Assembly (NCBI GenBank): GCA_947631845.1
Contig: CANRMY010000014.1
Span: forward strand, 1-49,076
DNA from: an uncultured Oscillospiraceae bacterium
Lineage (GTDB): Bacteria; Bacillota; Clostridia; Oscillospirales; Oscillospiraceae
Length of the DNA stretch: 49,076 nt
Direction of reading: 5' to 3'
Made by a program: the position numbers and the translations under genes. Within the stretch, counting starts at the first letter, position 1. Every line of letters starts with the position of its first letter. Below, one piece after another: positions 32,914 through 40,143 of this stretch. Below the pieces are notes generated by a model. The model was not told the DNA's origin, did not search any database, and saw only the letters and a program-made list of their open reading frames with translations.

Positions 32914-33188
32914 ATGGTCATTGAACCGATCCCCCTCCTGCTGAAGGACGGGCGGGGGGGCGGTTTTGGGGACTTGGCATCGGCACGGCCATGTTCCAAG
33001 CCCTGATAAGCATCGCCAGATCCCGCCAGGGCGTGACCCAGCTGGAGCTGGACTGCTTTGAGGGTAACGCCCGGGCCCGGGCGCTCTATGAGAAGATGGG
33101 CTTTCGCATATGCGGCGTGCTCCCCGACGCCATCTGCCTCTCGGACGGGACGCTGCTCAACGAGTATAAAATGATCCTTAAACTCTAA
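32914..33188 (+). pseudogene. GNAT acetyltransferase remnant with internal deletion
   Basis: An ATG at 32914 opens a start resembling the N-terminus of a clostridial GNAT family (LLKDGR). After a G-run near 32952-32958 the coding sense jumps to a different frame, where the C-terminal half is intact: WGLGIGTAMFQALI, then LELDCFEGNARARALYEKMG and EYKMIL at the end. About 80-90 residues between these parts, including the acceptor region, are missing. The gene cannot make a full enzyme. It follows the HIT stop by 3 bp. Confidence 0.75.
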
Positions 33189-33193
33189 AACGA

Positions 33194-33223
33194 TTGCAAA
33201 TATCCCATCAAGCGTGCTACAAT
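33194..33223 (+). promoter_or_regulatory. Promoter of metG
   Basis: -35 TTGCAA (33194-33199), an 18-bp spacer and -10 TACAAT (33218-33223) lie about 33 bp before the metG start. Confidence 0.65.
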
Positions 33224-33255
33224 AGAAAAACCTTAACCAATTCAGGAGGTACACT

Positions 33256-35202
33256 ATGAGTAAAGGGAAATTCTACCTTTCCACCGCCATCGCCTACGCG
33301 TCCGGCAAGCCCCACATCGGCAACACCTATGAGATCGTGCTGGCCGACGCCATCTGCCGCTTCAAGCGAATGGAGGGCTACGATGTGTACTTCCAGACCG
33401 GCACCGACGAGCACGGTCAGAAGATCCAGGAGAAGGCCGAGGCCGCCGGCGTGACGCCCCAGCAGTTTGTGGACGGCACCGCCGGGGAGATAAAGCGCAT
33501 CTGGGATCTGATGAACACCAGCTACGACCGGTTCGTGCGCACCACGGACCCGGAGCACGAGCGGAAGATCCAGGACATCTTTGAGAGGATGCTGGCCTCC
33601 GGGGACATCTACAAGAGCAAATACGAGGGCTGGTACTGCACCCCCTGCGAATCCTTCTGGACCGAGAGTCAGCTTGTGGACCACAAGTGTCCCGACTGCG
33701 GCCGGGAGGTGAAGTGGGCCGAGGAGGAGGCGTACTTCTTCCGGCTCTCCAAATACACCGAGCCGCTCCGGAAATACATCGAGGAGCACCCCGATTTCAT
33801 CCAGCCCGAGGCCCGGAAGAACGAGATGATCAACAACTTCTTGAAGCCGGGGCTTCAGGATCTGTGCGTCTCCCGCACCAGCTTCACCTGGGGCATTCCG
33901 GTGCGCTCCGACCCCCGGCACGTGGTGTACGTGTGGCTGGACGCCCTCTTTAACTACGCCACCTTCCCCGGCCTGGAGGTGAACGGGGCACCCTGCGGCG
34001 AGAACTACCAAAAATACTGGCCGGCGGACGTACACCTCATCGGCAAGGATATTTTGCGGTTCCACACCCTCTACTGGCCGGCGTTTCTGATGTCCATGGG
34101 CCTGCCCCTGCCCAAGCAGGTGTTCGGCCACCCCTGGCTTTTGATGAGCGACGGCAAGATGTCGAAATCCAAGGGCAACGTCCTCTACGCCGACGATCTG
34201 GTGGAGCTCTACGGCGTGGACGCGGTGCGGTACTACGTGCTCCACGAGATGCCCTTCGCCTCCGACGGCACCATGAGCCACGACCTTGTCATCGAGCGCA
34301 TCAACTCAGACCTGGCCAACATCCTGGGCAACCTGGTGAACCGCACGGTGTCCATGCAGAACAAGTATTTTGGCGGCGTGGTGGGCGCCAACCGCACCCT
34401 GGAGCCCGTGGACGCGGAGCTCATCGAGCTGGCCCTGGCGACCCCCCGGCGGTGCCAGGAGAAGATGGACACCCTCCACGTGGCCGACGCCATCGACGAG
34501 ATCTTTACCCTCCTGCGCCGCGCCAACAAGTACGTGGACGAGACGCAGCCCTGGGTCCTGGGCCGGAGCGAGGAGACAAAGCCCCGCCTGGCCACCGTGC
34601 TCTATAACCTCCTGGAGACGGTGCGCATCAGCGCCGCGCTCCTCTCCCCCTTCCTGCCGGAGACGGCGGAGAAGATCTTCGCCCAGCTGAACCTGCCCGT
34701 GTCCGACTGGGACAGTCTCGCCTCCTTCGGCGCGATCCCGGAGGGCCACAAGATCGGCCAGCCGGAGATTCTTTTCGCCCGCATCGACCCCGCCAAGAAA
34801 GCCAAAGAGATCGAGGCATTTTACGCCGCCAAACATCCCGCCCCCGTCTCCGACCCGGTCCTCCCCGACGTGACCATCGACGAGTTTGCCAAATGCGACA
34901 TGCGGGTGTGCAAGGTGTTGAGTTGTGAGAACGTGAAGAAGTCCGAGCGGCTTTTGAAGTTCACCCTGGACGACGGCTCCGGCTCCCCCCGGCAGATCCT
35001 CTCCGGCATCGCCAAATTCTATAAGCCCGAGGAATTGGTGGGAAAAACCGTCGTGGCCATCCTGAACCTCCCCACCCGGAAGATGATGGGTCTGGAGTCC
35101 AACGGCATGCTGATCTCCGCCGTCAAGGAGGAGAACGGCGAGGAGAAGCTTCACCTTCTCATGCTGGACGACGCCGTCCCGGCAGGCTACAAGCTCTGCT
35201 GA
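33256..35202 (+). CDS. metG: Methionyl-tRNA synthetase
   Basis: 648 residues. It is a class I synthetase with the HIGH motif as HIGN (KPHIGNTYE), a zinc-binding insertion with CTPC and CPDC pairs, KMSKSKGN as the KMSKS loop, a helical anticodon domain, and a C-terminal tRNA-binding EMAP/Trbp111-like domain (about 540-648) starting near FAKCDMRVCKV. It charges tRNA-Met for initiation and elongation. AGGAGG lies 6 nt before the ATG. Two hairpins and an E1 element follow. Confidence 0.96.
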   Translation: MSKGKFYLSTAIAYASGKPHIGNTYEIVLADAICRFKRMEGYDVYFQTGTDEHGQKIQEKAEAAGVTPQQFVDGTAGEIKRIWDLMNTSYDRFVRTTDPEHERKIQDIFERMLASGDIYKSKYEGWYCTPCESFWTESQLVDHKCPDCGREVKWAEEEAYFFRLSKYTEPLRKYIEEHPDFIQPEARKNEMINNFLKPGLQDLCVSRTSFTWGIPVRSDPRHVVYVWLDALFNYATFPGLEVNGAPCGENYQKYWPADVHLIGKDILRFHTLYWPAFLMSMGLPLPKQVFGHPWLLMSDGKMSKSKGNVLYADDLVELYGVDAVRYYVLHEMPFASDGTMSHDLVIERINSDLANILGNLVNRTVSMQNKYFGGVVGANRTLEPVDAELIELALATPRRCQEKMDTLHVADAIDEIFTLLRRANKYVDETQPWVLGRSEETKPRLATVLYNLLETVRISAALLSPFLPETAEKIFAQLNLPVSDWDSLASFGAIPEGHKIGQPEILFARIDPAKKAKEIEAFYAAKHPAPVSDPVLPDVTIDEFAKCDMRVCKVLSCENVKKSERLLKFTLDDGSGSPRQILSGIAKFYKPEELVGKTVVAILNLPTRKMMGLESNGMLISAVKEENGEEKLHLLMLDDAVPAGYKLC

Positions 35203-35220
35203 AAAAATCGACAACAAAAA

Positions 35221-35240
35221 AGAGCGCCGCAGGGCGCTCT
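35221..35240 (+). terminator. Hairpin after metG
   Basis: A perfect 8-bp stem AGAGCGCC/GGCGCTCT with a 4-nt loop is preceded by an A-run. There is little T-run on the plus strand, so termination may rely on the next hairpin (35251-35274), which belongs to E1. Confidence 0.55.
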
Positions 35241-35245
35241 TGAGA

Positions 35246-35417
35246 CTGTCGAAAAAGCCTTGACAGGCTTTTTCCGGCAAGGGGAACGTGCGGGTAATTT
35301 TCTTTGAATTTTGCGAAATTCAAAGAAAATTACCCTGCTGTCGCCCTGCGCGCACGCAGAGCGCACACTTGGGCGACAATAGGAATTTTTTCCGACGTAC
35401 ATGCCGCCGGAAAAAAT
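35246..35417 (+). repeat. E1 structured repeat, copy B (complete)
   Basis: Parts in order: P1 hairpin GAAAAAGCC/GGCTTTTTC (35251-35274); the conserved AAGGGGAACGTGCGGG; P2, a 20-bp perfect stem with a TGCG loop (35292-35135+200, that is 35292-35335); CTGCT; P3 GTCGCCC/GGGCGAC (35340-35377) holding an inner stem; and P4 ATTTTTTCCG/CGGAAAAAAT (35385-35417) with the invariant 13-nt loop ACGTACATGCCGC. It follows metG in the same orientation. No ORF is present. Confidence 0.8.
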
Positions 35418-35454
35418 ATAAGAAAATAAATTAGGTTTTGTCAATACTCTGAAG

Positions 35455-35483
35455 GGAAGGTCAGCCTATGACCTTCCTTTTTT
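35455..35483 (+). terminator. Rho-independent terminator upstream of the sigma-factor gene
   Basis: GGAAGGTCA/TGACCTTCC with a 5-nt loop is followed by six T. Its place, after element E1 and about 80 bp before the sigma-factor start, suits either a terminator for transcripts crossing E1 or an attenuator of the sigma operon. No confident promoter is seen between it and 35565. Confidence 0.75.
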
Positions 35484-35564
35484 CTCTCTCCCGCAACCAC
35501 GGAGGGGAAAAGGGGTACTTATAGGGTGAAGGGCCCTGAAAGAAAACAGAAAGGAGGCGAAGGC

Positions 35565-36119
35565 GTGGAGGACGAGGCGATCATCGAGCTCTATTTTGAC
35601 CGGGATGAGCGGGCGCTCCGGGAGACGCAGGCCCGGTACGGCCCCCTGTGCCGCCAGGTGGCGGCCAACATTCTGGGCGACCCCCAGGACGTGGAGGAAT
35701 GCGTCAACGACGTCTACCTGGCGCTTTGGGACGCCATTCCCCCGGCAAGGCCCCGGAGCCTCATGGCCTTCGCCTCCGGCGTCGCCCGCCGCCAGGCCCT
35801 GAAAAGGCTCCGCCACGATACCGCCGGAAAGCGCTCCGCCGGGTGCCTGGTGCCCCTTTCAGAGCTGGCGGAGGTCCTGCCGGATGAGAGCTTCAGCCCT
35901 GAGGCGGAGGACGGGGAGTTGGCCCGGATCATCGGGCGCTTTCTCAAAGAACAAAGCCCGGAGGCCCGGTGCGTCTTTGTCCGCCGCTACTGGTACTTCG
36001 ACTCCGTGCGAGACATCGCCGGACGGTACGGCTTCAGCGAAACCAAGGTGAAATCCCTCCTGTTTCGCGGGCGGAACCGTCTGAGAGACTATCTGAGAAA
36101 GGAAGGCATTTCCATATGA
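35565..36119 (+). CDS. ECF-type RNA polymerase sigma factor
   Basis: 184 residues. Region 2 (about 20-75, CVNDVYLALWDAIPPARP) binds core polymerase and the -10. Region 4 (about 125-180, with the helix-turn-helix SVRDIAGRYGFSETKVKSLL) reads the -35. The GTG at 35565 has AAAGGAGG 7 nt upstream and is preferred to an in-frame ATG at 35526 without a site. It overlaps the next gene by 4 bp (ATGA), the usual layout of a sigma factor with its membrane-bound controller. It probably drives an envelope-stress regulon (inference). Confidence 0.88.
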   Translation: MEDEAIIELYFDRDERALRETQARYGPLCRQVAANILGDPQDVEECVNDVYLALWDAIPPARPRSLMAFASGVARRQALKRLRHDTAGKRSAGCLVPLSELAEVLPDESFSPEAEDGELARIIGRFLKEQSPEARCVFVRRYWYFDSVRDIAGRYGFSETKVKSLLFRGRNRLRDYLRKEGISI

Positions 36120-36937
36120 ACATACCGAGGATCGCCGACGTCCTGGGTCTCATTGACGAGGACCTGCTGGACACCGAGCTGCCCAAGAGAAGACGGCGGG
36201 GCAGGACCGTCAGGATCCTGCTCACCGCCGCCTGTGTGTGCCTCGTTGTGGGGACAGTCACCGCCCTGGCCGCCGGGGCGGGGACCACGCTTTTGGCGAA
36301 GCTCCGAAAGGGGGAGGACGGCGGCTTTGAGTCCGGCTACGACATGGCCGCCCAGCTGACGCCCTTCCCGGAGGAGGCCCTGACCGGGGACATCCGGGAG
36401 GTCCCGGCCATCCTCCGCCGGCAGCTGGAGGAGGCCGCTCCCTGGTCAGACCAGCTCCCCAACACCTGCTACCGCCAGTTCGACACCGCCGCCCAGGCCC
36501 TGGCATACGTGGGTCTTGAGGAGCTCCGGCCCATCCGTTGGGATGTGGAGGAGACGGGGACGACCCTCTCCGTTTTCGGGGGCGCGCGGGGGGAGATCAC
36601 CGACGTGAGTATTATGACCTACTGCCGGAAGGGGGAGGTGCGCCTCCAGGCCCAGGCGTGGCTGCGCACGGAGAACGACAGCACGGACAACACCTTTGGC
36701 GTCCGCACCACGGAGGATGTGGACTACACGGAGGAGCGCTTCACCGCCGCCGGGGGCTTTGACTGCCATGTGATCCGCTCCACAGCCCTGGAGAGCGGCT
36801 TTGCCACCTATGACGGCTGCATCGTCCGCGCCGGCATCCTCTACACCCTCCACGCCGCCTACCCGCCCTCCGAAGAGGCCCAGGCCGACCAGCTTCTCCA
36901 CATCTGGGCCGACCAATTCGAGCCGGAAACGAGGTGA
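36116..36937 (+). CDS. Putative anti-sigma or sigma-linked membrane protein
   Basis: 273 residues. A short cytoplasmic head (DVLGLIDEDLLDTELPK) and a basic stretch precede one membrane helix (about 31-53) and a roughly 220-residue outer domain. The head resembles that of proteins encoded next to clostridial ECF sigma factors. No zinc-binding anti-sigma motif is seen, so the anti-sigma role rests on gene order and topology. Its ATG overlaps the sigma stop. The outer domain could sense the signal. Confidence 0.75.
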   Translation: MNIPRIADVLGLIDEDLLDTELPKRRRRGRTVRILLTAACVCLVVGTVTALAAGAGTTLLAKLRKGEDGGFESGYDMAAQLTPFPEEALTGDIREVPAILRRQLEEAAPWSDQLPNTCYRQFDTAAQALAYVGLEELRPIRWDVEETGTTLSVFGGARGEITDVSIMTYCRKGEVRLQAQAWLRTENDSTDNTFGVRTTEDVDYTEERFTAAGGFDCHVIRSTALESGFATYDGCIVRAGILYTLHAAYPPSEEAQADQLLHIWADQFEPETR

Positions 36938-36945
36938 AAAGAGGC

Positions 36946-37455
36946 ATGAGAAAACGACTCATAGCAGCTGCACTGGCCGCGCTTCTCCTCTTCTCCCTCG
37001 CCGCCTGCGGGGAAACGGTGTCGGAAAAGGACATTGAATTGGATCTGGACGCCATTGCGGGGGCCCTGTGCGCCAGCGGGTATTTTTCCGGGGAAATGGC
37101 CATGATGGACCCCGGAACCGTGCCCGAGCTTTTGCTTCTGAATGAGGACAGGGTCCAGGCATCGACAGAGGATCTGGCGGACGCCAGATACTACGGCGTG
37201 ACGATAGGCACTTCCGCCAATCAGTTTATTCTGCTTAAGGGAGCCGACGCAAAAGCGGCGGATCGATTGGAAGAAGCGCTGAGGATCTATGCCGAGGACC
37301 AACGGACGGGGTTTGAGCTCTATCTCCCGGAGCAGGCGGCGCTGTTTGAGGACTTCATCCTGGAGCGCCAGGGCAGATATCTCCTCTTTGCCATAGGGGA
37401 GGACCGCGAGGCGCTGTCCGGCCTTTGCCGCCGGCTTATGAGCGGTGAGACATAA
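36946..37455 (+). CDS. DUF4358 family lipoprotein
   Basis: 169 residues. A basic signal peptide ends in the lipobox LAAC, so Cys at about 21 is lipidated and the protein sits on the outer membrane face. The remainder fits DUF4358, including the pattern FELYLPEQAALFEDFIL followed by GRYLLFAI. The family has no established function. The ATG at 36946 uses GAGGTGA 8 nt upstream; an earlier GTG overlapping the previous stop is possible but would put the site on the start. It is last in the sigma operon. Confidence 0.82.
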   Translation: MRKRLIAAALAALLLFSLAACGETVSEKDIELDLDAIAGALCASGYFSGEMAMMDPGTVPELLLLNEDRVQASTEDLADARYYGVTIGTSANQFILLKGADAKAADRLEEALRIYAEDQRTGFELYLPEQAALFEDFILERQGRYLLFAIGEDREALSGLCRRLMSGET

Positions 37456-37533
37456 AAATTAATCCTTTTGATACCTCCCGGTTGTCACCAAAATATATTT
37501 TCTGAGCGTAACAGCTCCCCTTTACCCAATAGC

Positions 37534-37569
37534 CATTTCCCCATCGGCAAAATTGCCGATGGGGAAATG
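37534..37569. terminator. Long perfect palindrome after the sigma operon
   Basis: 17-bp arms CATTTCCCCATCGGCAA/TTGCCGATGGGGAAATG have a 2-nt centre. The inner part resembles the CCCCATCGGGC palindromes at 5527, 26469, 26610 and 31927. No T-run follows. It may mark the 3' end of the operon or be a repeat of that family. Confidence 0.5.
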
Positions 37570-37574
37570 ACTAT

Positions 37575-37615
37575 CAGCTTGTCAAAAAACAAATCAGATT
37601 TTTTTCCAACAGTTT
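37575..37615 (-). repeat. Second copy of the ACTGTYGG inverted repeat
   Basis: The minus strand matches 24223-24263: ACTGTTGGAAAAAA, GATTTG and TTTTTTGACAAGCTG. It contains a T-run and may serve as a terminator for the minus-strand DUF975 gene beyond the MITE. Confidence 0.65.
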
Positions 37616-37780
37616 ATACTAATATCTAATTAAAACAAGACATTCTCGGCGGCCTTTTTCGCGCCATGCTTTGTCAGCCGCCTTGGAAATACCAAAGGGT
37701 ATTCCCTGCGGCGTCTTCCTCGCCTGACACGAAAAATCCTCGCCGCTCGGTGTCTACTTTTAAATAGATATTAGTATTAA
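37613..37780. mobile_element. MITE-like element, copy 2
   Basis: Terminal repeats TACTAATATCTAATTAAAA (37617-37635) and its near-perfect complement (37758-37776) enclose a body clearly homologous to 19043-19201, including GACACGAAAAATCCTCGCCG. Flanks are TTTA on the left and TTAA on the right. The right end abuts the stop codon of the DUF975 gene (37777-37779). The 37456-37776 gap holds only this, the palindrome and the inverted repeat. Confidence 0.8.
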
Positions 37781-38577
37781 AATTCGATCGGTTCCACGGG
37801 CTCGGGCTGGTAGTGGATGAGCTCGTTGTAGAAATTGGCCACGGACAGGTTGATATACGGCGTCAGATAGATGTTGAGCAGGGGCACGCCCAGGAGGCTC
37901 GAGACCAGGTTGGCGACGATCATCCACAGGATGAAGGAGAAATACAGCTTGAAAAGCCGCCACTTGTGGCCGCTCATCAGCCGCGCCGACTCCTTCATGC
38001 AGGCAATGGCCCCCTTGTCCGGGTCATCCAGGAGCACCATCACGGACAGGGAGAACATCAGGCTCAGGATCAGGCCGGGGATCACCAGGAAAAGACTGCC
38101 CACCGCTACCGCCAGGCTCGTCAGCAGGCCGATGGCGACGGTCTTGAAGGTCATCTTGAAGCCGTGCATCAAAAAGCCCACGGAGGTGTCCTTCTTGCGG
38201 CTCTCAAAGAGGATGTGATGGGTATAGCCCGCCGCCAGGGGCAGGGAGATCAGCGTCACCAGCACCGACAGCAGCGGCCCCACCAGGCTCCGCCCGGCGA
38301 AGAACTCCATGGCCGAGGGGACGGAGGCGTAGATCTGGGTGAGGATGGCCTGCAGCTGCGCCGGGTCGTCCAGCGCCTCCTGCAGCTGGCCGGCGTAGGA
38401 GTTCACCAGATCGCTCACCGCCCTGACATACGCGTTGGCCCCGGAGAGCTCGCTGGCGAAGTAGTTGATGAGGTACCCCGCCAGGATATACACGGCGGCC
38501 ACCAGCAGGATGGGGAGCATCCGCTGGCGCAGGCGCGACTTGGCGGCCAGCTTCAGCTCATGGGAATCGGAAAACAT
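37777..38577 (-). CDS. DUF975 family membrane protein
   Basis: 266 residues with about six membrane segments. The N-terminal AAKSRLRQRM start and the LVIPGLILSLMFSLSVMVLLDD segment are typical of DUF975 proteins. Function is not known. The ATG at 38577 has AAAGGGG upstream and lies 17 bp after the MATE stop, so it is probably cotranscribed with the transporter. Confidence 0.82.
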   Translation of the reverse strand: MFSDSHELKLAAKSRLRQRMLPILLVAAVYILAGYLINYFASELSGANAYVRAVSDLVNSYAGQLQEALDDPAQLQAILTQIYASVPSAMEFFAGRSLVGPLLSVLVTLISLPLAAGYTHHILFESRKKDTSVGFLMHGFKMTFKTVAIGLLTSLAVAVGSLFLVIPGLILSLMFSLSVMVLLDDPDKGAIACMKESARLMSGHKWRLFKLYFSFILWMIVANLVSSLLGVPLLNIYLTPYINLSVANFYNELIHYQPEPVEPIEF

Positions 38578-38594
38578 CAGAAAAACCCCTTTCG

Positions 38595-39950
38595 TCAGAG
38601 TTTATATACCACGCTTTTATAGATGCGCCGCAGAAGGAGCAGGGACACGGCCAGGCTCACCGTCTCGGCGATGGGGAAGCACCACCACACCGCCTGAAGG
38701 CCAATGGTCTGCGAGAAGATGTAGGCCACCGGCAGGAGCACCACGATCTGCCGCAGGAAGGAGACGATGGCGGAGTATACGCCGTTGCCCAGGGCCTGAA
38801 AAACGCTCCCTATGACGATGCAGGCCCCGCACAGGAGGAAGTGGATGGAGATGATGCGCAGTGCCGGGACGCCGATCTCCAGCATGTAGGGGGAGGCGTC
38901 GAACATGCCCAGCAGCGCCTCCGGGAAGAGCTGGAAGGCCAGGAAGCCCGCCGCGGTGATGCACTCGGCGAAGATCACGCTGTAGCGGACGGTCTTTTTG
39001 ATGCGCTCCTTTTGCCGCGCGCCGTAGTTGTAGGCGATGATGGGCACCATGCCGGCGTTCAGGCCGAAGACGGGCATACACACAAAGGACTGGATCTTGA
39101 AATACGCCCCGAACACCGCCGCGGCGGTGGAGGAGAAGGCCATCAGGATGCGGTTCATCACATAGCTCATCACCGAGCCGATGGCCTGCATCACCGTGGT
39201 GGGGATGCCGATGATAAGCATCTGGCGGAAGACACGCCGCTCGCACCGGAACAGAAGGCGCGGCTCGATCCGGATCTCCCGGTTGACAAAACGGTTGAGG
39301 ACGGCCCCCAGAACGGCCGCCGTGATCTGGCCGATGACCGTGGCCACCGCCGCGCCGGTCACGCCCAGGCGCGGGAAGCCCGCCAGGCCGAAGATCATGA
39401 TGGGGTCCAGGATGATGTTGATGATGGCGCCGGTGGCCTGGGTGACCATGGACCACACGGTCCGGCCCGTGGACTGGAAGAGCCGCTCCGAGGCGATCTG
39501 GGCGAAGATGCCGAAGGAGAAGATACAGACGACGGACAGATACTGCACGCCGTATTCCAGGATCTCCGGGTCAGTGTCCGCCGTCACCTGGGTGGCCATG
39601 AAGGGCCGGGTCAGAAACAGGCCGAAGACCAGGAAAATCAAATAGCACACCGCCATCAGCAGGATGCCGTGGCGGGCCGCCTTGTTGGCCTCGTCAGGCT
39701 TTTTCTCCCCCAGCGCCCGGGATAACAGGGCGTTCATGCCCACGCCCACGCCGTTGGCAAAGGCGATGATCAGCGTCTGGATGGGAAAGGCCAGGGAGAC
39801 GGCGGTCAGCGCGTTCTCGCTGACCCGGGAGACAAACATGCTGTCGACGATGTTGTACAGCGCCTGCACCAGCATGGAGGCCATCATGGGAAGCGACATG
39901 GTGATCAGCAGCTTCCCCACGGGCATGACGCCCATCTTGTTTTCTTTCAT
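38595..39950 (-). CDS. MATE-family efflux transporter
   Basis: 451 residues with twelve predicted membrane helices in two bundles. The opening GKLLITMSLPMMASML and repeated Gly/Pro-rich helix starts are typical of the DinF/NorM-like MATE group. It exports cationic drugs or metabolites using a Na+ or H+ gradient; the substrate cannot be told. The ATG at 39950 has AGGG upstream. A good promoter lies at 39997-40024, with a hairpin between promoter and gene. Confidence 0.92.
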   Translation of the reverse strand: MKENKMGVMPVGKLLITMSLPMMASMLVQALYNIVDSMFVSRVSENALTAVSLAFPIQTLIIAFANGVGVGMNALLSRALGEKKPDEANKAARHGILLMAVCYLIFLVFGLFLTRPFMATQVTADTDPEILEYGVQYLSVVCIFSFGIFAQIASERLFQSTGRTVWSMVTQATGAIINIILDPIMIFGLAGFPRLGVTGAAVATVIGQITAAVLGAVLNRFVNREIRIEPRLLFRCERRVFRQMLIIGIPTTVMQAIGSVMSYVMNRILMAFSSTAAAVFGAYFKIQSFVCMPVFGLNAGMVPIIAYNYGARQKERIKKTVRYSVIFAECITAAGFLAFQLFPEALLGMFDASPYMLEIGVPALRIISIHFLLCGACIVIGSVFQALGNGVYSAIVSFLRQIVVLLPVAYIFSQTIGLQAVWWCFPIAETVSLAVSLLLLRRIYKSVVYKL

Positions 39951-39965
39951 AGCTTACCCTCTGCC

Positions 39966-39991
39966 GTGACCGGAAGCCTTCTTCCTGTCAC
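39966..39991 (-). other. Leader hairpin of the MATE gene
   Basis: GTGAC-c-GGAA with TTCC-t-GTCAC, an interrupted inverted repeat just past the promoter -10. It could be an RNA stem or a repressor operator. Confidence 0.4.
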
Positions 39992-39996
39992 GTTCT

Positions 39997-40024
39997 ATCA
40001 TAATCGTTTTATAAAATTTGTCAA
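39997..40024 (-). promoter_or_regulatory. Sigma-A promoter of MATE-DUF975 unit
   Basis: On the minus strand, -35 TTGACA (40019-40024), a 16-bp spacer and -10 TATGAT (39997-40002). Confidence 0.75.
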
Positions 40025-40030
40025 GTACAA

Positions 40031-40061
40031 TGTACGGGCCGTCTCCCTGGCGGCCCGTACA
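40031..40061. repeat. Perfect GC-rich palindrome between two minus-strand genes
   Basis: TGTACGGGCC (40031-40040) and GGCCCGTACA (40052-40061) have an 11-nt loop. It is a member of the scattered GGGCC/GGCCC family. It may also help end purine-operon transcripts. Confidence 0.65.
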
Positions 40062-40100
40062 TTTATGCGAAAGTTGCATGGATAAAATGAGTAGATTTGC

Positions 40101-40128
40101 TTGACTATGCTTATTTTTATGGTATAAT
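40101..40128 (+). promoter_or_regulatory. Orphan promoter pointing into purL (antisense)
   Basis: -35 TTGACT (40101-40106), a 16-bp spacer and -10 TATAAT (40123-40128) on the plus strand. The -10 lies in a near-palindrome GGTATAATGCACTATACC (40121-40138). No plus-strand gene follows, so a transcript would be antisense to the 3' end of purL. Confidence 0.5.
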
Positions 40129-40143
40129 GCACTATACCGAAGA

